Numbered from the stretch's first letter, positions 17,726 to 27,228 are shown. The stretch is DNA of 64,000 nucleotides from Spartobacteria bacterium (GCA_003169695.1 PNAS01000057.1:71597-135596); one strand, 5' to 3'. Made by a program: numbers and translations. Notes: generated from the sequence alone by a model not told the origin.

Positions 17726-18478
17726 ATGTTTAGAATTTTTCTTCTGGTACTAATTCCGTATGCATTGCTGCTGTCGGTTTTCCTCTGGCGTAAGGCACCG
17801 GTTCGTAGCATGGGAAAACCGGTGTCGCGCGGATGGGGGAATCGGTTGCGGGTCCTGGTCATCGGAGCCACGGGCGGAACGGGCCGGCAACTGGTCCAAC
17901 AGGCGCTCGATCAGGGTTACCCGGTCACGGCGTTTGTCCGCGACCCCTCGAAGCTTCAGCTCGAGCACGCGAATCTTCGGATTGTGAAAGGCGATGTGCT
18001 TGATTACGCATCGGTGGAATCGGCGATGCGTGGGCAGAGCGCGGTGTTATGCGCGCTTGGTCACAAGCGCTTCTTTTATCCGAACAAGATTCAATCGAAT
18101 GGGATGCGCAATATTTTGGGCGCGATGAAAGCCTGCGACGTGCCGCGGCTCATCTGCGAGACGGCTCTTGGAATCGGGAATAGCGTGGGACGTCTGGGAT
18201 TGCCACACACGTTCTTCATCCTTCCATTGATCCTGCCGTTCTACATGTGGGACAAGTTGCGGCAGGAAGAACTGATCGTTGCGAGCGACCGGGATTGGGT
18301 AATCGTGCGCCCCGGCATGCTGAAGAACGGAGACGCGCGCGGCGGTTATCGCCACGGTCCCAAAGTGGGCAATTATTTCTGGCCTGTCAGCATCGCGCGC
18401 GCCGATGTCGCCGATTTCATGCTGAAACAGTTGACCGACGACTCTTATGTCGGTACCGCGGCGGCAGTGTGTTGGTAG
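17726..18478 (+). CDS. NAD(P)-binding atypical short-chain dehydrogenase (NmrA/BVR-B-like)
   Basis: 250 residues from ATG 17726 with GGGCGGG just upstream. N-terminal membrane anchor at about 2-19 (FRIFLLVLIPYALLLSVFLW), then a Rossmann fold with LRVLVIGATGGTGRQLVQQALDQGYPVTAFVRDPSKL and VKGDVLDYASVESAMRGQSAVLCALG. This NAD(P)H-binding family includes biliverdin reductase B and anti-sense YwnB-type proteins. The ORF track start at 17390 runs through the promoter region of the MFS gene and is rejected. Substrate unknown. Confidence 0.87.
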   Translation: MFRIFLLVLIPYALLLSVFLWRKAPVRSMGKPVSRGWGNRLRVLVIGATGGTGRQLVQQALDQGYPVTAFVRDPSKLQLEHANLRIVKGDVLDYASVESAMRGQSAVLCALGHKRFFYPNKIQSNGMRNILGAMKACDVPRLICETALGIGNSVGRLGLPHTFFILPLILPFYMWDKLRQEELIVASDRDWVIVRPGMLKNGDARGGYRHGPKVGNYFWPVSIARADVADFMLKQLTDDSYVGTAAAVCW

Positions 18479-18644
18479 AAAGAAATCGAGCCCGGCACTA
18501 GGCCGATGCAAGTATACCCGACCCGCCGCTCCGGAATTTCGTAGAAATGCTCTGGCTCCAAGAGGGCCGAGCAAAGCAGCCATATTCCCGAATCGCAGCG
18601 CAGGCCCTCGTAGCCTGGCGCGGAAACAGCTTCTTTTCTGAGGC

Positions 18645-19550
18645 ATGCCGCTCTTCGCGTCGAACGCCTTTTGTCGCAATCGCGCCGTGTTGTTGGGTTC
18701 AGCGGTCGCGATTTTCTTCGTGATGTTGTCGAACGCTCAGGCCAGAACATCCAGGCATCGAAAACACACCACCTTCGCCGTGGCGTTGCAGCCATTCTCA
18801 CTTGTCCACTCAGTCGTCCATGCTGCGGCGGCACCTGTGATTTCCCACGCGCCTCGCGTTTTGCGAGCGGCCGCGACGGTGCCGATTAAGCTGGCCTACT
18901 ACGCACCGCGTGCAATCGCTGCGTCAGTGCCTCGGACTGAACGGGTCGAGGGCGACGAGGTGGAAGAACCCGCGCAACCAATGCGTGTCGTCTATCAAAT
19001 GCCGCGGCGGACGAGAGATGCTGCGCCACAGGCAAAGCTGGGAGACGATTACGATCAGGATCACGAGCAGAAGCAGGATGTAGAAGAAGAGTCGAGTCAG
19101 ATCGAAAGGCGCGGTGACCGGCCAACGGTGTCGGGAAGCCGGGCGGTGTTGCGCAACGGCATCGCTTATGCGCCGTCGCGGGCGCCGGCAAATGTGAAGA
19201 ATGCAATCTGGGCGGCGAACACGTTGCGCCGCAAACCTTACGTTTGGGGCGGCGGCCACGGTTCGTTCTACGATTCCGGCTACGATTGCTCTGGCTCCGT
19301 TTCCTTCGCACTCCATGGCGCAGGTCTGCTTGCGGTGCCGATGCCATCGAGCGACCTCATGCGTTATGGCGAAAGCGGGCGCGGCCGGTGGATTACGATT
19401 TACTCGCGAGCGGGCCATACTTTTGCGGTCATTGCCGGCTTGCGCCTGGATACGACCGATTTGGGTCGCGGCGGGGATGTGGGCCCACGCTGGTATGTGG
19501 ATGGGCGCGATACACGGAGCTACGTCGCGCGTCACCCCGCGGGGATGTAA
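18645..19550 (+). CDS. Secreted NlpC/P60-like cysteine peptidase (cell-wall hydrolase)
   Basis: 301 residues. N-terminal hydrophobic segment (about 15-32) probably acts as a signal. A long low-complexity linker (Ala/Arg/Glu-rich, 35-175) leads to a C-terminal domain: KPYVWGGGHGSFYDSGYDCSGSVSFALHGAGLL carries the nucleophile Cys in DCSGS, and AGHTFAVIAGLRLDT supplies the His. This matches the C40 fold that cuts peptide bridges in peptidoglycan. The linker includes an acidic/Gln patch (DDYDQDHEQKQDVEEE). No catalytic partner or binding domain is seen. Confidence 0.82.
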   Translation: MPLFASNAFCRNRAVLLGSAVAIFFVMLSNAQARTSRHRKHTTFAVALQPFSLVHSVVHAAAAPVISHAPRVLRAAATVPIKLAYYAPRAIAASVPRTERVEGDEVEEPAQPMRVVYQMPRRTRDAAPQAKLGDDYDQDHEQKQDVEEESSQIERRGDRPTVSGSRAVLRNGIAYAPSRAPANVKNAIWAANTLRRKPYVWGGGHGSFYDSGYDCSGSVSFALHGAGLLAVPMPSSDLMRYGESGRGRWITIYSRAGHTFAVIAGLRLDTTDLGRGGDVGPRWYVDGRDTRSYVARHPAGM

Positions 19551-19659
19551 GGTGCTTTGACCGCGGATTTCGGGGCCACTCTTCCGCGGTTAAAGTTGAT
19601 CGATTTCTGAATCCAAATCACCTTGGAGCTGCATCTCATTCAAAAGAGATCTAATTCCT

Positions 19660-20322
19660 ATGAACACCATCACGATCCGACCGTTCGCGGCGGCGAAACT
19701 ATTGACCTTTGCTGCTCTCGCGCTCGGGGGCTGCCACATCACGGGCATCAGGGGCAACGGTAACGTCACGACCGAAACTCGGACGGTCCCAGACTTCACC
19801 AGCGTCGAGGCGGACGGCGCATTCACCATTACCTGGTCGAACGCGCCCGCGGCACTCAAGATTACGACCGATCAAAACCTGCTCAGCCACATCGAGACAA
19901 GCGTAAGCGGCAAGAAACTGCGGGTTCATTCGCGCGGGCAGCTCCGGCCGACGGAGGGAATAAAGGTAACACTTTCCAGCTCCGGGATGAACGGCGCGCG
20001 GTTGACGGGCGCGGTGCGTTTAACGGCCACGAAGGTCTCCGGCAAGGGATTCTACCTGGAGGGGACGGGAGCCACGCGAGTGCTCGTTGATGGAACGGTC
20101 AATGAATTGATGGCAACCATGTCGGGCGCCAGCCGGCTCGAAGCCGAGTCGCTGCAAGCGGAAACGGTGGAGCTATCGATCTCCGGCGCCGGGAAAGCGG
20201 AGGTGGCGGCGAGCAAGATATTGAAGGTAGCGATTTCCGGAGCGGGCAAGGTGACCTACACCGGCAATCCAACAATCGAGAAGCATATCAGCGGCGCGGG
20301 AAGCGTCAGGCAGCGGGACTAA
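19660..20322 (+). CDS. Lipoprotein with DUF2807 (GIN) auto-adhesin-head domain
   Basis: 220 residues. Lipobox LALGGC near residue 24 marks a lipoprotein. The domain starts with GNGNVTTETRTVPDFTSVEADGAFTITW and continues as repeated beta-strands with G-S-G-A motifs (SGKGFYLEGTGATRVLVDGT, SISGAGKAEVAASKILKVAISGAGKVTYTGNPTI), which fits the beta-helical DUF2807 fold. Likely surface- or periplasm-exposed; role unknown. No operon partner. Confidence 0.88.
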   Translation: MNTITIRPFAAAKLLTFAALALGGCHITGIRGNGNVTTETRTVPDFTSVEADGAFTITWSNAPAALKITTDQNLLSHIETSVSGKKLRVHSRGQLRPTEGIKVTLSSSGMNGARLTGAVRLTATKVSGKGFYLEGTGATRVLVDGTVNELMATMSGASRLEAESLQAETVELSISGAGKAEVAASKILKVAISGAGKVTYTGNPTIEKHISGAGSVRQRD

Positions 20323-20359
20323 AAAATCATGCTCAGCCGCGGCGCCGATTCGCCGTAAC

Positions 20360-20457
20360 ACAGGCTTTCAGCCTGTTTCATCCAGTTTTCCCAGCCGCTG
20401 CATTCCCTTCGCAGACAAAATGTCTGCGTTACAGCACAGGCGAGACGCCTATGTTAC
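20360..20457. repeat. Cluster of three triloop palindromes with TTAC ends
   Basis: Three hairpins of the same design but different stems: ACAGGCT-TTC-AGCCTGT (20360-20376, reverse orientation, preceded by GTAA), CGCAGACA-AAA-TGTCTGCG-TTAC (20410-20432) and CACAGGCG-AGA-CGCCTATG-TTAC (20435-20457, one mismatch). The last overlaps the annotated start codon of the next gene. They fill most of the gap after the DUF2807 gene. Confidence 0.85.
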
Positions 20458-21113
20458 GTAGCATTGTGCGAAATTCTTTCGGTCTGCTTGTTGCTTTAAT
20501 CAGCTGTTGCCCCTGCGCGAACCTGATGACAGCCGAACCGGAAGCGACTCCGGGGGAATGGAAGTTGGTTTCGACGAGCGACAACGTCGTACTCTATCGC
20601 CGATCCCGTGCGGGACCGGGACACTATGAGTCCAAGGCGATTGGCGAAGTTTCGGCGTCAACCGCGGTTGTTCACGCAGTCATCGATGATCTGGATTCAT
20701 ATTCACGATTCATGCCTTACACGCTGGAATGCCGGGTGTTGAAACGGGAAGGCGATTCGGTGCTCACCTACCAAAGAGTCTCCGCCCCGTTGGTCAGTGA
20801 TCGCGATTACACGCTGCGTGTTCGAACGACTTCAAAAACGGTCGAGGGAGGAACCAGCTATCTCAGTCGATGGGAAACCGAGAATGCACTTGGTCCCGTG
20901 GAAATACGGGGAATCATTCGCGTGAAATTGTGCGAAGGCGGTTGGTTGCTCGAGCCGATGGGTCCGAATTCGACGCGCGCGACTTACTCGGTTTATACCG
21001 ACAGCGGAGGAGTAATACCTGCATTCATCAAAAACACCGGAAGCCAGATCGGGATCCGAAAGATTTTCACGGCGATTCGCAAGCAAGTGCGAGATGCGAA
21101 GTACGCGAAATGA
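20451..21113 (+). CDS. Secreted START/SRPBCC-domain protein
   Basis: 220 residues. Signal peptide (VRNSFGLLVALISCCPCANLMTA), then a START-like lipid-binding fold: WKLVSTSDNVVLYRRS, VVHAVIDDLDSYSRFMPYTLECRVL, YQRVSAPLVSDRDYTLRVR, GGWLLEPMGPNSTRATYSVYTDSGG and the C-terminal helix PAFIKNTGSQIGIRKIFTAIRKQV. The family binds hydrophobic ligands. The ATG at 20451 is part of a palindromic repeat, so the native start may be the GTG five codons later (20466), which gives a cleaner signal peptide. Confidence 0.85.
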   Translation: MLRSIVRNSFGLLVALISCCPCANLMTAEPEATPGEWKLVSTSDNVVLYRRSRAGPGHYESKAIGEVSASTAVVHAVIDDLDSYSRFMPYTLECRVLKREGDSVLTYQRVSAPLVSDRDYTLRVRTTSKTVEGGTSYLSRWETENALGPVEIRGIIRVKLCEGGWLLEPMGPNSTRATYSVYTDSGGVIPAFIKNTGSQIGIRKIFTAIRKQVRDAKYAK

Positions 21114-21139
21114 ATTAACGTTGGCGTCGTCCGGCCTCC

Positions 21140-21643
21140 CTAAGCCCGCCACGTCGGATCGACAATCTCCATGGCGCCGTAGGTGCGGATCGGCGGCCTC
21201 GTCTGTTCGTTCAAACGTTTCAGGTAAAAGTTGAGGACGTTCAACAGGATGATCAAGACGAAGAAGACTAACAAGATGCGCAGTTGCGCCGTGACTTGAT
21301 GGTTGGATCCGGTCTCCAGCGTCGCCTCCGCTGGACTATCCGGCGCGTGAAAGACTCCAACCTGCTGACCCACTGGATATCGACTGAGAATTGCATCCGT
21401 TTGTCCTGGCGGATAACCACCGGCAAAAGAAATCCGGTTCCCGGTGAAGGGAGCGCCGTTCACGGTATAGGAATAAGTGATGCGCGGTTGTTTTCGAAAC
21501 ATCACTTTCGCACGCTCTGCGGTCGTGACCGTGCCCCTCACCGTAGGCCAGCCGGTGCTGGCTTTGGCCATTTGGATATTCTTCCACGCTTTCCAGAGAG
21601 CGAATGGGAAGGCGATAAGAAAGATAAGCTGAAGCATAGACAA
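21140..21643 (-). CDS. DUF3592 family membrane protein
   Basis: 167 residues, two membrane segments (about 2-17 and 122-141). The soluble middle STGWPTVRGTVTTAERAKV...ITYSYTVNGAPFTGNRISF...YPVGQQVGVFHAPDSPAEATLETG matches DUF3592. Function unknown. An internal ATG two codons later (MLQLIFLI) is an equally good start. Confidence 0.87.
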   Translation of the reverse strand: MSMLQLIFLIAFPFALWKAWKNIQMAKASTGWPTVRGTVTTAERAKVMFRKQPRITYSYTVNGAPFTGNRISFAGGYPPGQTDAILSRYPVGQQVGVFHAPDSPAEATLETGSNHQVTAQLRILLVFFVLIILLNVLNFYLKRLNEQTRPPIRTYGAMEIVDPTWRA

Positions 21644-21737
21644 ACGTTGTCTGAGTGTTTCGGAAAGAGAACAAGTCTAATTGCCAGGGCGACTTGATCC
21701 CGAATTGCGCCACGAGACCGGCTGCAGCGCTTGTCAG

Positions 21738-22928
21738 TTAATTGTGCGGCGAGGTTCCGGCTTCCAGCATTCGCACCCGTTTGTCTAGATACGGTAAACG
21801 GATCGTGAGCGTGAGGCCTTTGCCTTCATTGCTTTCAATCGCCATTTCGCCGCCGTGTTCGCGCACGATGCGGCGCACGATTAGCAAACCAAGACCGGAA
21901 CCCGAGCTCTTTGTCGTGAAATAAGGTTCGAAAACGCGACTCAAGCTTTCCGCGGACATGCCGCCGCCGGTGTCGGTGAAGCTAATGTTGACGTGCGTGG
22001 CGTCCATGTTGGTTCGGATACGCAGAATGCCGCGCCGCTTCATCGCTTCGAAGCTGTTCTTGATCACGTTGTAGAAGACCTGCTTCATCTGGTCGCGATC
22101 GAGCTCGAGTAGCGGAAGATCGGAACGCAGTTCCTGCTCGACCACGATATCGCGATCCTCGATTTCCGGCGCAACGAAACGCACTGCTTCCTCCACGATC
22201 GCGTTCACATTCTCCGGATGGAGCACCGGCTTCGAAGGCCGGATCGCTTGTAAGAATTGCGTGACGATGGAATCGAGCCGCGTGATCTCCGCGCGGGAAA
22301 TGGCGATCGCTTCCTGAAGCTCTTCCTTCACTTTTCCATCGAGCTTGCGCACTTTGCGCTCCATCAATTGCAAATGGATGTGAAGTGAATTGAGCGGATT
22401 GCCGATCTCGTGCGCCACACCCGCGGCCAGAAGCGTGAGCGCATTGAACCGTTCCGACTCGATCGTCTTTTCGGTCGATCGCCGGCTCTCGGTGATGTCG
22501 CGCAAAATAATCGCGTGTCCAACAGGCTCGGCGTGACTATTCGCGCCATCCTTCGGTGTGCGCCGCTCGATCAGGAGCGGCACAATGTAGAAATTGAGAA
22601 AGCGATTTGCCGGATAGAAGATTTCCATGTCGCGGCTGATCGCGCCCTCCGATTGCGAGAGCGCTTTCCAATCGAGCCCGCGCACGCATTCGTCGAGGCG
22701 CTTGCCGATGGATTGCTCTGCTTCCAGTCCGAAGAGCTCGCACGCAGCGTCGTTCACGTAGGTTATGCGGCCCTTCGCGTCGGTCACAATAATGCCTTCC
22801 TGGATCGCATTGAAGACCGTCTCGATCAGTCCCTTCTCCTGCGCGAGTTGGAGGAGGTAATTCTGGACATCCTCGGGCCCGATGCGACCGAGGCGCTCGA
22901 TTAATTTATCGAGGAAGCCGGATTTCAT
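21738..22928 (-). CDS. PAS-domain sensor histidine kinase, NtrB-like
   Basis: 396 residues. A short N-terminal helical region is followed by a PAS domain (about 35-150: VFNAIQEGIIVTDAKGRITYVNDAACELFG), a HisKA dimerisation helix with phospho-acceptor His in GVAHEIGNPLNSLHIHL, and an HATPase domain with N box (VFYNVIKNSFEAM), DTGGGM and GSGLGLLIVRRIV. No membrane segment, so it senses a cytoplasmic cue, as NtrB does. No adjacent regulator; the NtrC-type protein at 1321 is the only candidate in the window. Confidence 0.93.
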   Translation of the reverse strand: MKSGFLDKLIERLGRIGPEDVQNYLLQLAQEKGLIETVFNAIQEGIIVTDAKGRITYVNDAACELFGLEAEQSIGKRLDECVRGLDWKALSQSEGAISRDMEIFYPANRFLNFYIVPLLIERRTPKDGANSHAEPVGHAIILRDITESRRSTEKTIESERFNALTLLAAGVAHEIGNPLNSLHIHLQLMERKVRKLDGKVKEELQEAIAISRAEITRLDSIVTQFLQAIRPSKPVLHPENVNAIVEEAVRFVAPEIEDRDIVVEQELRSDLPLLELDRDQMKQVFYNVIKNSFEAMKRRGILRIRTNMDATHVNISFTDTGGGMSAESLSRVFEPYFTTKSSGSGLGLLIVRRIVREHGGEMAIESNEGKGLTLTIRLPYLDKRVRMLEAGTSPHN

Positions 22929-22939
22929 GACGCGCTCAC

Positions 22940-23032
22940 TGTAGGGCGGGCTCGCTGGCCCCGCCAGAACGTTGGGGAAACGTTATCTGCAATTGTCGCC
23001 GATCTCAGCGGGGTCAGCGACGCCACCCTACA
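22940..23032. repeat. Inverted pair of GGCGGGGTC-AGC-GACCCCGCC palindromes bounded by TGTAGGG/CCCTACA
   Basis: Left unit 22940-22965 (TGTAGGGCGGGCTCGCTGGC) and right unit 23008-23032 (GCGGGGTCAGCGACGCCACC) are inverted relative to each other and end outwards in TGTAGGG and CCCTACA. They lie between two minus-strand genes. Same family as 9637-9687. Confidence 0.8.
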
Positions 23033-23055
23033 GAAGATGAGAAGGCAAATTTTTC

Positions 23056-23907
23056 CTAAGGCAGAGTACGCTTCGCGTCGCTCGCCCGCGTGGTTCGAGG
23101 TTCGTATGTGTCGACGGTTTGCCAGTGGTTCTGCCGGACGGAATAAAAGGGAAACGTGACGACCGTCTTCGCGGTGGCTTTGCTTATTCGGAAAAGCCGG
23201 TTGCCCGTGCGAGCGGGCTCAAGTTCATAAGTGAGCTGAAAGGTCGTCACCCGCGCGATAATCCAAAATAGGGAAGAGGGAGACTGGAGCGCAGCTTCCG
23301 CTTTGAGGACAGTGAAATCGGTTCGGCTAACCCACAGCCGGCCGGCAAGAAGACCGAAGAACCGTTCTTCGCGAGATTTTGTATTTTGCTTTGGCTTAGG
23401 CTCGAAGGCGAGCACGTAAGCGTTTTCTCCGGCGACGTTCTCATCTGGAAGGCGCTTCCAGAGATACCGGTCCCGCAGATCATATTTCCGGACTGCTTCG
23501 ACGGCGGATTCGGCCTGATTCTTTTCCGGTTCAACCTTGGTTTTCGGCTGCGGGGTCCCGGATGTTTTTGCCGCTGCCGGTTCTTCGGCCCCCGCTTTGA
23601 AAAACGACAGCCTTCCTTCCATGCTCTCGCCCGTGTATTCCAACGGTCGGGGATCCCCGGGCCGAACGATTGAGTGCCAGGTTCCCTTCGCCACAACCTT
23701 GCCGGCGCCGTCCAACTGATGTGTGGTAAGCGTTTGGTGATACTGCCACTTGCGCAGCGCGACCCGGCTGTTGTCGAATTGCACGAGGGCTGCGTCGAAG
23801 GTGGCCAGTGCCGTAAGTTTGTCTTCCGGCTCCGCTGCGGCGGAAAATGCCGGCAGTCCTGCGAGTAAAAAGGCCGCGAAGAAATGGATCGTGGGAAATC
23901 GACGCAT
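23056..23907 (-). CDS. Secreted protein of unknown function
   Basis: 283 residues with a signal peptide (RRFPTIHFFAAFLLAGLPAFSAAA). The body alternates charged strands (KWQYHQTLTTHQLDGAGKVVAKGTWHSI, AYVLAFEPKPK, GLLAGRLWVSRTDFTVLKAEA, TFQLTYELEP), which resembles the LolA/outer-membrane lipoprotein-sorting fold, but no diagnostic motif is seen. A Lys/Pro/Glu-rich insert sits near 110-135. Not recognised. Confidence 0.7.
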   Translation of the reverse strand: MRRFPTIHFFAAFLLAGLPAFSAAAEPEDKLTALATFDAALVQFDNSRVALRKWQYHQTLTTHQLDGAGKVVAKGTWHSIVRPGDPRPLEYTGESMEGRLSFFKAGAEEPAAAKTSGTPQPKTKVEPEKNQAESAVEAVRKYDLRDRYLWKRLPDENVAGENAYVLAFEPKPKQNTKSREERFFGLLAGRLWVSRTDFTVLKAEAALQSPSSLFWIIARVTTFQLTYELEPARTGNRLFRISKATAKTVVTFPFYSVRQNHWQTVDTYEPRTTRASDAKRTLP

Positions 23908-24046
23908 TGGATGGCTTCGGGACTGCGATAAATGTCTCGCACGCGCTCTGCAAGTAAACTGAATCCCGGGAGACGGGTCGGAGACCGCGCCGTACAGGAC
24001 AAGAGGGTAGTACCCTAATTAGGACACTACCGACGAGAGATAAGAA

Positions 24047-26209
24047 CTACCGAGCCCGCTGTTCGACGTGATCGGGCTCGCCGGCCTGGCCGGTCTCGGC
24101 AGCGGCGCGTTCTTTGAGCGCGGCCCTGCGGCTCAATTTCACGCGGCCTTTGTCGTCGATGCCGATGCATTTTACCCAGATCATTTCGCCCATCTTGGCG
24201 ACGTCTTCCGTGCGGTTCACCCGGAAATCCGCCAGCTCGGAAATATGAACGAGGCCATCTTTTCCTGGAAACACTTCGACGAACGCGCCGAATTCTTTGA
24301 TCGAGACGACCCGACCATGATACGTCTGGCCGACTTCGATTTCGCGGGACATGCCGCCGATGATTTCCTTCGCGCGCGCCATGCTTTCGGGGCTTGTCGC
24401 ATAGATGTGCACGGAGCCATCGTCTTCGATGTTAATCTCCGCGCCGGTTTCGGCGACGATGCCTTTGATCGTCTTGCCGCCGGGTCCGATCAACGCGCCG
24501 ATCTTCTCAGGATTGATTTTGATCGTTTCGATCCGTGGCGCGTACTTGCTCAGATCAGTGCGCGGTTTGTCGATCGTGCTCGCCATGATCCCGAGGATCT
24601 TGGTGCGCGCTTCTTTCGCTCGAAAGGTCGCTTCCGCCATGATTTTATGGCTGACGCCCGGCAATTTCAGGTCGAGTTGGAACCCCGTGATGCCCGCTTC
24701 CGTACCGCAAAGTTTGTAATCCATGTCGCCGAAATGATCTTCGGAACCAATTATATCGGTGAGCAGCTCATAACGTTTCACTTCGCCGCCTTCGCCGAAT
24801 TCTGAAACCAGGCCGACGGAAATTCCGGCAACCGGTGTCTTGATTGGAACACCGGCATCCATGAGCGCGAGCATTCCACCGCACACGCTCGCCATCGAAG
24901 TCGAGCCGTTCGATTCCATCACTTCACTCGAAATGCGAATCGCGTAACGGAAATCTTCCGAGCTCGGAACAACCGGCTCAAGTGAACGCTCAGCCAGGGC
25001 GCCGTGACCGATTTCACGACGGCTTGCGCCGCCGGTGCGGCCGGTCTCACCCACGCTGAAAGGCGGGAAATTGTAGTGGAGCAAAAAGCTCTTCGAAGTC
25101 TCGCCGCCGCCGTAAGCGTCGATGTTCTGCGCTTCTTCGATCGGCGCGAGGGTGACAAGTGCGAGCGCCTGTGTTTCGCCGCGTTGGAAAATCGCCGAGC
25201 CATGCGCGCGCGGCAGCACGCCGACTTCGCAAGTGATCGGACGCAAATCCTGGTAGCCGCGGCCATCCATGCGCTTCTGTTTGTCGAGCACGCTGATGCG
25301 GAACGCTTTTTTCTGCACGTAATCGAAAGCTTGCGAAATTGCGAACTTGTCAGCCTCGGGATATTTCGCCAGCACCGCGACCTTCACTTCTTCCTTCAAG
25401 GCGTTGACCGCTTTGCTGCGCTCGACTTTGCTTGGTTTGTAGAGCGCGCCTTCGATGCGCTCGCCGGCAACCTGATAAGCCACTTCGAGGATGTCCTGGT
25501 TCACCATCATCAACGGCATCTCGCGTTTGGGCTTGCCGACTTTCGCCGCCAGCTCCTTCTGGATCCGAATCATCTCACGCGCGTGTCCATGCGCGAAATC
25601 GAGCGCCTTTACGAACTCCTCTTCCGGCAGTTCCTGGGCGGCGCCTTCAATCATGATGACGTCTTTTTCCGTGCCGACGTAAACGAGATCGAGATCGCTT
25701 CTCTCGCGCTCGGTGTGAGTCGGGTTCGCAATGAACTGGCCGTCGACCCGGCCCACGCGCACCGCGCCGATCGGACCGGCGAACGGTATGTCGGAAACAC
25801 TGAGCGCGGCGGACGCGCCGTTGATCGCGAGAATGTCCGGATCGTTCTCGCCGTCGGCGCTGAGCAGGATCGAAATGATCTGTGTGTCGTAGAGATAACC
25901 CGCTGGGAAGAGCGGCCGGAGCGGCCGATCCGTCATGCGCGAGGTGAGCGTTTCTTTTTCGGAAGGCCGGCCTTCCCGTTTGAAATATCCCCCGGGAAAC
26001 TTGCCGACCGCCGCCGCTTTCTCGCGGTAATCAACGGTGAGCGGGAACCAGTCCTGCCCTTCTTTGATTTGTGTCGCTGAGACCGCGCTGACGAGCACCA
26101 TGGTATCGCCGGTGGAGACGACAACCGAGCCGTCGGCGAGCTTGGCGATTTTGCCGGTTTCGATTGAGACTTGCGTGGACCCGATTTGGGCCGTGACCTT
26201 GTGTTGCAT
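24047..26209 (-). CDS. pnp: Polyribonucleotide nucleotidyltransferase (PNPase)
   Basis: 720 residues, usual length. Two RNase PH domains ([34 protein letters not shown] in the first; [30 protein letters not shown] and [31 protein letters not shown] in the second), then KH ([29 protein letters not shown]) and S1 ([33 protein letters not shown]) domains. It degrades RNA 3'-5' with phosphate and works in the degradosome. It follows rpsO on the same strand, the classic rpsO-pnp order, with a hairpin in between. Confidence 0.98.
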   Translation of the reverse strand: MQHKVTAQIGSTQVSIETGKIAKLADGSVVVSTGDTMVLVSAVSATQIKEGQDWFPLTVDYREKAAAVGKFPGGYFKREGRPSEKETLTSRMTDRPLRPLFPAGYLYDTQIISILLSADGENDPDILAINGASAALSVSDIPFAGPIGAVRVGRVDGQFIANPTHTERERSDLDLVYVGTEKDVIMIEGAAQELPEEEFVKALDFAHGHAREMIRIQKELAAKVGKPKREMPLMMVNQDILEVAYQVAGERIEGALYKPSKVERSKAVNALKEEVKVAVLAKYPEADKFAISQAFDYVQKKAFRISVLDKQKRMDGRGYQDLRPITCEVGVLPRAHGSAIFQRGETQALALVTLAPIEEAQNIDAYGGGETSKSFLLHYNFPPFSVGETGRTGGASRREIGHGALAERSLEPVVPSSEDFRYAIRISSEVMESNGSTSMASVCGGMLALMDAGVPIKTPVAGISVGLVSEFGEGGEVKRYELLTDIIGSEDHFGDMDYKLCGTEAGITGFQLDLKLPGVSHKIMAEATFRAKEARTKILGIMASTIDKPRTDLSKYAPRIETIKINPEKIGALIGPGGKTIKGIVAETGAEINIEDDGSVHIYATSPESMARAKEIIGGMSREIEVGQTYHGRVVSIKEFGAFVEVFPGKDGLVHISELADFRVNRTEDVAKMGEMIWVKCIGIDDKGRVKLSRRAALKERAAAETGQAGEPDHVEQRAR

Positions 26210-26260
26210 AACTGCTGCTTTCTGGAATTGGCGAATCCCAGGCCGGTCACCCTGATTGTA

Positions 26261-26294
26261 GGTTTTAACCCCGAAAGTCTTCGGGGCTTAAACC
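26261..26294 (-). promoter_or_regulatory. Long hairpin in the rpsO-pnp intergenic region
   Basis: GGTTTTAACCCCGAA-AGTC-TTCGGGGCTTAAACC: 15-bp stem with two mismatches and a 4-nt loop, ending 51 bp upstream of the pnp start. No T-run follows on the pnp strand. In other bacteria a hairpin at this position is cut by RNase III and allows PNPase to control its own mRNA; a similar role is inferred here. It could instead be a partial terminator after rpsO. Confidence 0.6.
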
Positions 26295-26407
26295 TCTAAT
26301 CAAAGTGGAACGTCGGCCTGAGTGCCGGGTTTACTTTCTATTTAGCGATGGCGTTAACGGCGAAAAGGCGGACGAGAGACGGGAGCGCGGCCTGAGATCG
26401 CTTGCGT

Positions 26408-26671
26408 TTACTTCCGCAAGTTGAGTTTCTCGAGCAGGTTTTTATACCGGCCGGACTCCGACTTGCTCAGATAATCGAGCAAGCTCCGGCGCATCGCCAC
26501 CATCTTGAGGAGGCCGCGGCGCGACGAATGATCTTTGGCGTGGCTCTTGAGGTGGTCGGTCAGCTGCGAGATCCGGCGGGTGAGGAGCGCAACTTGCACA
26601 TCCGCGCTACCGGTGTCCTTCTCGTGGAGCTGGAACTCCTTCATGTCCATCGTGTCACTGCTTTCTGCCAT
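26408..26671 (-). CDS. rpsO: 30S ribosomal protein S15
   Basis: 87 residues, typical length. Conserved stretches [57 protein letters not shown]. It binds the central domain of 16S rRNA. Upstream of pnp on the same strand. Confidence 0.97.
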   Translation of the reverse strand: MAESSDTMDMKEFQLHEKDTGSADVQVALLTRRISQLTDHLKSHAKDHSSRRGLLKMVAMRRSLLDYLSKSESGRYKNLLEKLNLRK

Positions 26672-26732
26672 AAACGAGCCGGTATTGTAGGTGAATTAAG
26701 CGCCTTGGCAAGGGCGGGATATGGCGCGATGC

Positions 26733-27122
26733 CTACTCGCTCTTTTTGCTCCGCATCAGTTCTTTGATCGAGGCGGTCGCTCCCCGAAGCGACACCTTAT
26801 TATTCTGCGCTACTTTTCCCCAGGTGTGTCCTTCCGCTTTCATAGCCGCGACCTGATCGAAACTCTTGCGGGCAGCGAGCGCGATCGAGTGCGCCACATA
26901 CACTTCGCCGAGGGTGAAGCCGGTGCGCGCTTTTTCTCTTTCCAGAGTCGTGCTGGCGACATCCGTGTTTATGGTGATGATGCTTAGCATCCGCGACTTA
27001 TCTGTTTTCGCCGCGGCGTCGATTTCGGAGATCAGTTTGTTGATGGCCACTGAATCGTCGGCCCAGGCAATGGCTGGCGAAAGCAAGGTGATCATGAGGA
27101 AAATGAGCGCAGGCACCCTCAT
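26733..27122 (-). CDS. Small secreted protein of unknown function
   Basis: 129 residues; signal peptide at 1-21 (RVPALIFLMITLLSPAIAWA). The mature part is helical and charged (INKLISEIDAAAKTDKSRMLSIITINTDVASTTLEREKARTGFTLGEVYVAHSIA). GHTWGKVAQNNKVSLRGATASIKELM near the C-terminus is the best-conserved-looking part. No family recognised. Followed downstream on the same strand by a glycosyltransferase, beyond a 100-bp gap. Confidence 0.65.
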   Translation of the reverse strand: MRVPALIFLMITLLSPAIAWADDSVAINKLISEIDAAAKTDKSRMLSIITINTDVASTTLEREKARTGFTLGEVYVAHSIALAARKSFDQVAAMKAEGHTWGKVAQNNKVSLRGATASIKELMRSKKSE

Positions 27123-27228
27123 ACAATTGTTCGATCACTAACAAAAAATCGGCCGCAGTGCGAGCAACAGTGCGAAACACGCTAACGCAGCTCTTTCTTG
27201 ATAAGCGGACTAGAGGACCTGCCGGTGA

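Noticed and set aside
25004-26080. 358-residue plus-strand ORF
   Set aside because: Antisense of pnp.
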